DNA from: Zelopaecilomyces penicillatus
Taxonomy: Eukaryota > Ascomycota > Sordariomycetes > Hypocreales > Pseudodiploosporaceae
Assembly (NCBI GenBank): GCA_005765155.1
Contig: VCCP01000002.1
Location: forward strand, 1-64,000
DNA length: 64,000 bases
Direction of reading: 5' to 3'
Part shown: positions 54,401 through 64,000 of the stretch, one piece after another
How positions within the stretch are numbered: the first letter of the stretch is position 1
Layout of the letters: every line of letters begins with the position of its first letter
Translations under genes and position numbers: made by a program
The notes under the pieces: generated by a model
Told to the model about the DNA's origin: nothing
The model's input: only the letters and a program-made list of their open reading frames with translations
Databases searched by the model: none

Positions 54401-56612
54401 AGTCCATGTACCTCTGCTGACTGTTAGTTCGTATTATTATACGCCTAAGCTTATTGGAGGCGAGGTAATAGAGTGTGGCAGGCCTCGTAGGCAGCAATTT
54501 CGGGGTAAATTAACAATTATTATTGAGGTAACTTTAGGCATGGTGCCACGAACGATGCGCTAATGTAAGGGCATGGTGTTGTGGTTATTTAGCAAGGTAT
54601 GGGGGAATAAGCCACATATGAAGCTGAAGGGAATTGATGAGGCATCTTGATATGACACTGTGATTTTGTGTGCTGGTGTGGCTTGAATTGGCTTGCATGG
54701 AGAATCAGCGGTGAGCAACTCTGCAATTACCCCAATCACTTTGGTATACTCATACAGATGCTTTGAAAAACCATTATGAAAAATTCGCTCTTTCCTAGAC
54801 GCCCGACTACACCATTGTCTTTCTGATGTGGTGATGGAGGCAGACAAGCGAATGAAATGCCGTTTACATTGATGCCCACTGTAAGCTCCAGGGTCCAATT
54901 AGATAAGCGGCCGGGGATGCGAGATGCTGGTACAAAGTCAGTCAGCGTGAGGTGATGGCCGATGTGAACGGGGAACTTCCGCCCTTGGCAGCCTTGTTTT
55001 GCCCTGCTGTGTGCTGTTGGTTGGTTGGTCTGGTTTGCAGCGCATCCCTCACTTTGCCAAGAGGACACAGACCTCCTCCGCTCGATATACCGTTGGCATT
55101 ATGGCATAGCGCGATATGGATCAGTATCTAGGCATCACCATGGCGCCATTGCCCAGCCCCAGTCTAAGACAGACCACAATGTGATGTGGGAGCAACGGCC
55201 GATCTGGCCATCCAACACGGCCGGCACATTTTGAAAGCCCGTCGAATGCTTCATCAGACGTACCTTTGTAGGTGTAGTGGGATGAAGAAGCACGAACCGG
55301 GGGCCTACTGTATGTACAGGAATTATTCTTCGGCGACATGCCCGGAGTAGGCGTCATCACACACTACTGCACACGTGCCCAGTAGTGCCGCCGAGAAATT
55401 CGTTCTTGTCACAACAGAAACAGCCAAGAGTCGCAATGCTTATGGTTGTCTCACTCCCGTGAGAACACTGGATCACGTTGGGCCGGATCTGCCGAAAGCT
55501 GTCCCGTAGTTTTGACAAATCACACTAAGCCCAGCGTTGCACCACCCACGCCGATATCCTTGCATATTCTTTTACGCTGTTATGTTTTAGCTTTTTTTTC
55601 TTCATGAAGAAGCATGACCATGCGTCTTTCCTCGTCCGCGGCCGGTGGCGACTACGACTATGATGTCAACATAACGCAGTGGAAGCCGCCAAACGAATGA
55701 AAGACAGACACATGGTTACTGGATAAAGTCAATCCAATTAGAGGGAGAATTAATGTGATTAATGTAAACAATGCAGATTAACAGATTGGATTCTGAGAGG
55801 CAAGAGCGCCGCCCAGTCTTCATTTACCCCTGGATGCTATGCCGGGCCAATTATCATGGCGTCGGAACATCCAATCAAGGCGTCGGCAAAACATATGGCA
55901 GATGTCCTTTCGTCTGATGAAATGCGCGGACCTCGGAGGATTATGCAATTGGTGCATCCACAAGTATCTACGCCAAAACAAACCCAGGGGAACTTTGTAT
56001 AGTACAGAGTTATGCTACGGGCCCTCCCGGTCAGCGGTGACCACCTCCCGTTGCATCGGGAGCTCCAATTTTTTCGAGAAGTTGTCCGCTTTGGGGGCAT
56101 CTGCCATGTACATCGAAATCGGAACCCCAATTGCGGGCGTGGCATCGATTAAGTTGCCTCATCTCATCGCTGATTCCGTTGCCATTAGGAAGGTGACTAC
56201 GAAAAGCAGCTTCTTTCTTCATACCATGCAGCCCGAGAAAAGAACGTGGCCAACCCCGGAGAAGAATGTCTCACTCCGTCACAACTTATTAATAGACGGC
56301 AGCAGAAAAGCTTTCCTGTGTGTGTACCTGTAAGCCCGGCACACAGTCAGTCTACCGTGGTTGTACATCCCACATATACCGATTTTAATTTTAGAGTTAC
56401 CGGGAGCCCTTCTCTTTTGGGAATGTGATACATGCCCTTCTCGAACATTAATCACTCAAGGATGTGAGATCCACCGTCAGCCAAAAGAAATATAGATAAC
56501 ACGACGAATGGCCATCCCTTCCTCACAGCACCGCCAATCCATCTCTCCCTCGACAATTCCTTCCTTTCACATCCCGGCTTGCCATCGGCGGTGACAATTC
56601 GATTTCCACACA
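51467..56612. other. Five-kilobase region without a supported gene
   Basis: Frames on both strands (for example 52159-52578, 54560-54898 and 55837-56333) lack start context, splice structure and recognisable domains. Composition is ordinary, not AT-rich, so this is not plainly mutated repeat DNA. It may hold non-coding transcripts or long promoters; the last 300 bases are the promoter of the catalase-peroxidase gene. Confidence 0.45.
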
Positions 56613-59512
56613 ATGACTCTCGGTCAATTCCTGGCGCTCGCCGCCGGCACACTGCCTCTGGCCACCGCAGTAGGCTGCCCTTATGTTGCTGGTAACAACA
56701 ACAATGCCGCCGCCTCTGTGGAGCATCCCAAGGTGGTCTTGGAGACAAGATTCAGCCCGGACGGCCCCAACTTTGGTCGCTGCCCAAGAAAGAGCAAGGC
56801 TGCTGGTGGTGGTACCCGAAGCCAGGACTGGTGGCCTTGCGCACTCAACCTGAATGTGCTGCGACAGAACACAGAAAAAGTCAATCCTTATGACGCCGAC
56901 TTTGACTACGCGACTGAGTTCGCCAAGCTCAGTGGTATGTGTTGATCCTTATAAAGTTTGTTTTTGAACCAATCACTAACAATGTGTGTTTTGCCAAATA
57001 GTCAGCGAACTCAAGAAGGATCTTACAGCGCTGCAGAAGACCTCGCAAGACTGGTGGCCCGCGGATTTCGGCGACTATGGCCCATTCTTCGTTCGCATGT
57101 CCTGGCACAGCGCCGGTACCTACCGCAAGTTCGACGGTCGTGGAGGTGCTGGAATGGGTCAGCAACGTTTTGCTCCCCTCAACAGCTGGCCGGACAATGG
57201 CAACCTGGACAAGGCTCGCCGTCTGCTGTGTGAGTGTGGACTTTGGAAGACGAAGTCGTAGCCGCCGCCCTCGACTGCCAATGAAGCTAACCAGGAGTGT
57301 GTGTGTAGGGCCGATCAAGCAAAAGTACGGCAACAAGCTCTCATGGGCCGATCTTTTCGTCTTTGCCGGTAACCTGGCTATGGAGAACATGGGCTTCCCT
57401 ACCTACGGATTCGCCTTTGGCCGTGTAGATACCTGGCAGTCTGACGAGGGCATCTACTGGGGTGCCGAGCAGGAGATGGTGGGCGGAAAGAACAGCAACA
57501 CTGCTCGATACAACGGCAGCACCGACATCTACGACCGAGCCGACAAGCTGGAAAGCCCTCTTGGAAGCACACACATGGGTCTCATCTACGTGAACCCCGA
57601 GGGACCCAACGGAACCCCCGACCCCAAGGCGTCTGCGCTGGATATCCGAATGACGTTTGGCCGCATGGGTATGGATGACGAGGAAACCGTTGCCCTTATT
57701 GCCGGTGGCCACGCTTTCGGCAAGGCTCACGGTGCTGTGCCTGGCAGCAATGTTGGCCCTGAGCCTATGGAAGCCCCTATTGAGGCGCAGGACTTTGGAT
57801 GGAAGAACAGCTTCAAGAGCGGCAACGGCGCCTTCACTTCCACCAGTGGTCTTGAGGTGACATGGTCCAAGACCCCTACCAAGTGGGCCAATGGTAAGTT
57901 TTTTTTATTCCCCAAATACCAAAAATCATTTGGGGGCCGGGCGGAAATGGAATGTGAATAAAAGGAAGAAAGTTTGCGCTAACATGGCCCGTTAATCACA
58001 GAGTTCCTCACATCTCTGTTCAAGCACAAGTGGACATTGGTCAAGAGCCCCGGTGGTGCTCAGCAATGGGAGGCTCTCGAGGCCGTTGCCAACTACCCCG
58101 ATGCGCACATCAAGAACAAGCTGCACCGACCTACGATGCTGACGAGCGATCTTGCTCTGATCAACGACCCCATCTACAAGAACATTTCCAAGACTTTCCA
58201 CGATGACTTTGACTACTTTACAGAGAAGTTTGCCCTTGCTTGGTGTAAGTCCAACCCCAATGATGCCTATCATTTGAGACAATTTTTGATTGACATCACA
58301 TTATAGACAAGCTTCTTCATCGTGATATGGGCCCCGCCTCTCGATACCTCGGTCCTTTGGTGCCCAAGAAGGCGGCACTCATTTGGCAGGATCCTCTCCC
58401 AGTCGCGACCTACGACAAGATTGACGACAACGACGCAAAGCAGTTGAAGCAGGATATCATTACTGCTTCTGGCCTCACCGTCTCCAATCTCATCACTACT
58501 GCTTGGGGATCTGCTTCAACCTTCCGTATTTCCGACAAGCGTGGCGGTGCCAACGGTGCTCGTATCGCTCTTGAGCCCCAGCGCTCCTTCAAGGTCAACA
58601 ACCCCAAGCAGCTTCAGGTTGTTCTCAAGGCCGTAAGTCATTCTTTTCTAAACCCCAATCTGCATCTTCGATCCGTATGCGCAGCAGTGTCGCTAACTGT
58701 TCATTTCCTGTAAAGTTGCAAGGTGTCCAGCAAAAGTTCAACTCTGCCAACAAGAAGAAGCAGGTCTCTCTGGCTGATCTCATTGTTCTCGGTGGTTCTG
58801 CCGCCATTGAGAAGGCGGCTAAGAACGCTGGTGTTACCATCAATGTCCCATTCACCGCTGGTCGTGTAGATGCCACACAGGCCCTCACCGACCGCGAATC
58901 ATTTGCTTATCGTAAGATTGCTCTTCCCTTCCCGTCTTCCCCTCACTCTCTCTCCTGTGTCGTACAAGGGATGTCCCAACCCGTAAATAACAATAAACAC
59001 TAACCCGATTTGATTGTTTTGCAGTCGAGCCTCTCGCAGATGGATTCCGCAATTACGGCCACGGTACTTCTGTCGCTACGACTGAGGAGTTGCTCGTTGA
59101 CAAGGCCAATCAGCTTAGTCTGAGCCCTCCCGAAATGACCATCCTTGTCGGCGGCATGCGTACTCTCGAAGCCAACTTTGACGGCTCCAAGAACGGCGTC
59201 CTCACCAGCCGCCCTGGCCAGCTGACCAACGACTACTTTGTCAACCTGCTGAACATTGCAACCACCTGGACCCCCGTCTCGGGTTCCAACAACGAGGTGT
59301 TTGAGGGCAAGGACAGCTCAGGCAAGGCCAAGTATACCGCCACTCGTGCCGATCTCATCTTTGGCTCTCACCCGGAGCTCCGCGCCGTGGCCGAAGTCTA
59401 TGGCTCAGCCGACGCCAAGACCAAGTTCGTCAATGACTTTGTCAAGGTGTGGGTCAAGGTCATGGAGCTGGACCGCTACGATATCAAGGGGCGGAAGCAG
59501 AACAATGTTTGA
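56613..59512 (+). CDS. katG2: Secreted catalase-peroxidase (KatG2 type)
   Basis: Seven exons: 56613-56934, 57002-57229, 57309-57893, 58002-58244, 58307-58632, 58716-58911 and 59025-59512; the frame closes at 795 residues. This haem enzyme breaks down hydrogen peroxide. A signal peptide (MTLGQFLALAAGTLPLATA) marks the extracellular fungal subtype. Distal-site residues are R139, W142 and H143 in RMSWHSAGTYR, and the proximal His is H318 in GGHAFGKAHG. The covalent Trp-Tyr-Met adduct needed for catalase activity is complete: W142, Y277 (IYVNPEGP) and M303 (GRMGMDDEET). The C-terminal duplicated domain is present. Every intron has GT-AG ends and no lesion is seen. Secreted KatG is thought to defend against host or competitor peroxide. 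Confidence 0.96.
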
Positions 59513-61091
59513 AGAAAAAGAGAAAATGCGATATGAGAAGCCCAAAAATAAATAAAGTACAAATGTATGAATAGATGACACATTTACGTTAGACTACGAG
59601 ATAGGAATACCAGTATCTATTACCCTGTTAACATGTTTGTTTCCCACACTCCCCCGCATCTCAATAATACCAAGACCTGTGTTCGTCACGATCTCTTTGG
59701 TGGCTTAAGCGAAGGATAGGCATCATGCTTGGAGCTTACCGACCTACGTACCTTGTTTGCTTCATTGTCGGGTGATTACGCCTGGACCTCTTTTCCAAAA
59801 AATCCCTCTGCGAAAACCCTTTCCCCAGACGGAGGGATCTCGGTTGGCCTTGTCGGGAGATGGGGGTCGGTTGGTGCGAGGCCAAGACGCGTTGCCTAGC
59901 CCGCGTGGCTGGGCTTGGCTGGACAGATGCCGATGGGAGCATCAGCCAAGAGACAAGCCTCCCTTTTTCTTCCTCGTTGCTCTGCGCGGGCGCACAGAGC
60001 GCCGAAGCTCACACTTTCTCTCCCAACAGCCCTACTACTACGTGATCCCTCCATAATGAAGGCCTTGGCAGACCAGGCCTCCCCGTCCCAATCACACAAC
60101 GCCGTTGGCTGGAGTTGGCTGGGTAGGCTGTGAGAATGGTCTGCCAAGCCAAGCAGGTCAGCCAGTAGTCTTCTTGCCCCGCGAGCAACTTAAGCTTAAT
60201 TCATGACCGTGAGCTTGCTTGGCGCATATGGTGGCTTTTGCGCCTTTGCGCCCCCCAAAAATAAACCGGCCAAGGAAGCCTGCCGCCAATGGTTTCGAGA
60301 TGGAGCATCCCGGGGGATATCGCGTAGAAGGAGTCTGCTCTCTGCTAATGAAACCTAAATAGTTTGCGGAGCCAGTCCCCTCCGGCCCCCATCTTCTCTA
60401 TTCGTTTTCCCCACGCTTTTTGGCTCGCGGCGTCCGGGATGGCACGGGCTGGGTCTGTTGGGCTGTGTTAGTTTCGTTGTTTGTTTGTTCTCGTTCCATT
60501 CTCTTCTTCTGTGCCACCCGCCGCACACGCACATGGAATAGAGGGGCGAGCTATGGGATCTCGTTTATGTTTTATTTAGCTTTTTTTTTTTTTTTCACAC
60601 CTAGGTCTAGAACAGGTCGAGACTTTCTGACAACCCAATCCATCCACATTTTCATCAACCCACGGAATTTCTCGGGCAACTGCAATGTGCGCTTTTGCGG
60701 TGGTCCTTGACTTTGCTCCCCCGGCTCCTCCGATGGCCTGATCCGGTAACCCAAAATAATGTTCAAGACGCGGGCGCACATGGCAAATGGAGGAGGGGCG
60801 ACTGTGGCCCATTTTCCATTCTACTCGCCATGGGTAAGGGGTGGATTGCTATAGCTCCATTTTCCCCATGATTCGGAATATGGGGAACTTGATCATGGTT
60901 CTCGAAAGTACATAAATGCTGTTGATCCTACCTCAATTCTTTTCTGTTTGTCCTCGCCAGAGTCATCTAGAGTCGCCAGCTTGTGTACACACAGCTCAAC
61001 ACTTTTGACTAGATTTTTCTTTTTCATTATTAAAAACTTTCCCGCTCTTCATCGCTAAACTCCCCTCTCACTATCACTATAAGCCGCAACC
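59513..61091. other. Intergenic region
   Basis: 3' flank of the catalase-peroxidase gene and promoter of the transporter gene. Overlapping frames at 59736-60147 and 60420-60812 come from GC-rich, stop-poor DNA and have no domain. A poly-T run of about 15 lies at 60580-60595. 60980-61080 is C/T-rich leader ahead of the transporter start. Confidence 0.5.
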
Positions 61092-62817
61092 ATGACTGAA
61101 AAGAATGAGGTCGTCAACTCGAATGCTCTTGCAAAGAGCCATTCCAACATCTTTGATGCCGATCACCCGGAGAAGCCCATTCCCAAAGTTGAGCACGTCG
61201 ACTATTCTGGTGCCCATGAAAAGACAGACCCCAAGGAAATTGCACTTGTTAAGAAGCTCGACAGATGGATCATGGTGAGACAACGTCTTCTCCTCCATAC
61301 TCTCTACCTCGCTAACAGTAGTGTTTCATTTAGCCCATGTTGTGGAGCATGTATTGGTTGAACTATCTTGACCGAAATGCCATTGCACTGGCTCGTCTCA
61401 ATGACTTGGAGGAGGACTTGAATCTCACAGGCACTCGTCAGTAGTCTCCCTTTCCTGCTCAGGCAATTGTATCGTACCTTATTGATAAGTGTTTCACAAA
61501 CAGAGTATCAGACCTGCGTGTCCATCCTCTTTGTCGGCTACATTCTGGGTCAAATCCCATCCAACATGTTTCTCACCAGGACTCGACCCAGTCGGTATAT
61601 GGTTAGTTGCCCTTTCCAATGGTCACCCGAAATCCCCATCAAGTTCGCTTAAACTAACCAGATGTCTGCAATAGGGAACTATGATGATGCTCTGGGCTGT
61701 TGTTAGCGCCCTCACAGCCGTGTCCAAGGACTTTACCGGCCTCCTTCTCACCCGCTTCTTTCTCGGAGTTACAGAGGCGCCATACTATCCCGGCGCTGTC
61801 TACCTCTTGTCCATCTTCTATACCCGAAAGGAGGTTGCCACCCGAATTGCCATCCTCTACACTGGCAACATCCTCGCCACTGCCTTTGCTGGTCTCATCG
61901 CTGCCGGAATCTTCCACGGCATGGATGGCTTAGGTGGACTGGCAGGCTGGAAGTGGCTCTTCATCCTGCAGGGTGCCGTGACTTTTGTTATTGCCGTGAT
62001 TGGATTCTTTTTGCTGCCAGATTTCCCTCTCACTACCTGGTGGCTCACGGAGGACGAGCGCAATCTGGCTTACAACCGCATTGAGCTCGACACGGTCGGC
62101 AATAAGGGTGAAACCAGCACATGGAATGGTCTGAAGCAAGCCGCCAAGGATCCCATGGTTTGGATCTTTTGCTTCATGGCTCACATGCATCTTGCGGCAA
62201 ATGGTTTCAAGAACTTTGTAAGTTGTGCCTCTGCGGTCTAACTCTCCACACTCGACTTCAGTGCTAACATCGCATATTAGTTCCCCACTGTGGTCAAGAC
62301 ACTCGGATTCAACACTACAATCACCTTGGTCCTCACCTGCCCTCCTTATTTGATCGCTGGAGCAGTCACTGTTCTTGTTTCCTGGTCATCAGGCAAATAC
62401 AATGAGCGTACATGGCACATTACAGTTTCCAAGGCTGTTGCCGTCATTGGCTTTGTTGCCGCTGCTGCCACGCTCAACACCGTCGGGCGCTACATCTCCA
62501 TGGTCATCTTCACCATCGGCACCTATGGTGTCAACAGTTTGATCCTAGGATGGTGTGGCAGCGTTTGTGGTCAGACCAAGGAGAAAAAGGCTGTCGCCAT
62601 CAGCATGGTAACCATGATCATGAACATCAGCTTCATTTGGACCCCATACCTGTGGCCACAGAGTGACGAGCCTCGCTACGCTATTGCCATGGGAAGCAGC
62701 GCAGCTTTCAGTGTTGCAACAGCGCTTCTGGCTTGGCTTGCCAAGTTTATCATGCTGAGGCGGAACAAGAAGCTGAGGGCAACGGACGACGAGACCACAG
62801 TCTTTTATGTATACTGA
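61092..62817 (+). CDS. MFS transporter, allantoate/nicotinate permease type
   Basis: Five exons, 61092-61274, 61334-61436, 61504-61601, 61675-62217 and 62281-62817, give 487 residues. It belongs to the anion:cation symporter branch of the major facilitator superfamily (Dal5/Tna1-like), plasma-membrane importers of small organic anions such as allantoate, nicotinate, pantothenate or biotin. Evidence: LNYLDRNAIALARLNDLEEDL in TM1 and the following loop; ILFVGYILGQIPSNMFLTR in TM2; FFLGVTEAPYYPGAVYLLS in TM4 to TM5; then a central loop and a second six-helix half with YISMVIFTIGTYGVNSLI. The N-terminal 60 residues are cytosolic and charged. No lesion is visible. The substrate cannot be told from sequence. 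Confidence 0.9.
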
Positions 62818-64000
62818 TCTTGGTACATTACCACCTGTCTTGTTTAAATTGTATTTCTTAGTCACAAATGAACTAGTTCAAAGATATTCCCTGCATGCTC
62901 GAGCCATTCAAATTGCGCAATCAGTAAGTCATTCTAACCAGTTGTTGATACGATGCCGCATCGTGTGGTAGGTAGAATTAAGTCATAATCCCCCCCAGCA
63001 AGTCGAATAAGTGACAGTCCACTTTTGCCGTTTATGAAGCAACATAAATACATCCGTACTCATCGGCAGATTAGTTGTCGTTAGTCTTACTAGTTATCAA
63101 CAGGGTGTAAAAAGGCACCGCTGATATAACAGTGCCTGGATAGGTAGCTAGAAAATTAATATCTACTTTGATTACTTATTCAACTCAGGCTTTTATATAT
63201 TATTAGAGATTGCTAGAGATTGCTAGATTACTAGGGATTGCTAGAGATTGCTAAGAGATTACCAAAGATTACCTAAGAACAGTAAATCCATTAACTAAAA
63301 TCTCTTAGGGTGGTCCCGACTGTCTTTTTGGCATCCTGTTGGTTGTCTGTCTGATCTAATGGCTAAATCACAAGCTCATGTCAACGGCGGCTCCACGCAC
63401 TAGTTATATGTCGGTCAGGAACTACTGGTGATCGGCAAACTTAGTTCCTATTTGCAAAGCTGACATCTCGATGGGTCCTTGCTGTCTTTACCATCAAAGT
63501 GGTTGCATACAACTGTTAGTACAAGGAATAAGAAAGAGTTGATGCCACTCCATTTGCAAAACTCACCAAACCCGCGTGTTTCTCCCTCTCCAAAGTATCA
63601 ACATTGACAGCATCGGCCTGATGCTGCATTTACGGTTCATCCGTCTTTGGCATCACACCATACGACTAAACAGCAAAGAATCAAGATGGAATTGATTCGG
63701 GTTCGGGTCAGATATCCCACAGGCATTACCGTATAGGCAACAGTTTCAGAGCTTCTCGGAACGGAGTAGTGAAGCTGCTTGTCAGCACTGACAAGCAGCT
63801 TCCAATTGAATTCTGCCTAACCTGTAGGAGCTGCACCTAATCGAAACGTATGCCAGGCACGGCCTGATCGTCCGTAGGGCTAACACTGGTGCATACTCGC
63901 ACACGAACTGGGATGCCGTTGACTCGCGCAGTCCGATCTGCACAGGGAATCCCCATTTATGGAAAAACTATCTACCAATCACAACCCCGCATAGCCAAAT
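62818..64000. other. Intergenic region to window end
   Basis: No gene is seen. 63206-63270 contains a short degenerate tandem repeat of 'agagattgct' (about five units) in AT-rich context. 63770-63800 contains gctgcttgtcagcactgacaagcagc, a perfect hairpin with 11-bp arms (GCTGCTTGTCA/TGACAAGCAGC). The window may end inside the next gene's flank. Confidence 0.5.

Noticed and set aside
55837..56333. 164-codon plus-strand frame
   Set aside because: The opposite strand is also open; translation looks random, with no signal peptide, domain or intron.
1..64000. CRISPR array, riboswitch or operon structure
   Set aside because: No regularly spaced direct repeats were seen, and the introns and telomere show a eukaryotic chromosome where operons are not expected.

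Overview
The window is one chromosome end of a filamentous ascomycete (Pezizomycotina; Hypocreales is my best guess, from protein style only). It opens with a CCCTAA telomere tract. Protein genes have short GT-AG introns of about 50-110 nt (one candidate intron in a pseudogene is 206 nt). Several intergenic stretches are extremely AT-rich in the way repeat-induced mutation leaves DNA.

Layout. 1-75 telomere. 76-3318 AT-rich decayed repeat DNA with a minisatellite block (705-918) that recurs at 37784-38021. 3319-10653 a complete but inactivated Ty3/gypsy chromovirus: two 428-bp LTRs, a 5-bp target duplication, gag, pol and a chromodomain. 12394-14306 a kynurenine 3-monooxygenase pseudogene. 14823-19939 a small SnoaL/NTF2-like protein, an mpaB-like (DUF2236) oxygenase with one nonsense codon, and a stand-alone Rieske protein. 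20078-21781 a secreted Ser/Thr-rich surface protein with a long tetranucleotide microsatellite just upstream. 22000-31400 is gene-poor and holds small secreted proteins (a YCII-like protein and a six-cysteine protein), a signal-peptide-only ORF and a degenerate gene. 31949-36370 two secreted hydrolases, a GH20 hexosaminidase and a class 3 lipase. 38548-44642 two tandem paralogues of an unrecognised three-exon family flanking a divergently transcribed HExxH protein. 45126-47453 a FAD monooxygenase-like protein. 49638-51466 a secreted beta-lactamase-fold hydrolase with a frameshift. 51467-56612 has no convincing gene. 56613-59512 a secreted catalase-peroxidase. 61092-62817 an MFS transporter of the allantoate/nicotinate permease type.

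Reading. Gene integrity rises away from the telomere. The first 20 kb is dominated by dead or damaged genes, while the inner half carries intact secreted hydrolases, redox enzymes and a transporter. The flavin, mpaB-like, SnoaL-like and Rieske genes at 12-20 kb look like leftovers of oxidative tailoring functions, but no backbone synthase is visible, so a biosynthetic cluster is only a guess. The two strongest leads are the retroelement's one-strand mutation pattern (every LTR difference is A versus G, and all eleven pol stop codons sit at expected tryptophans) and the uncharacterised paralogue/HExxH/paralogue block.
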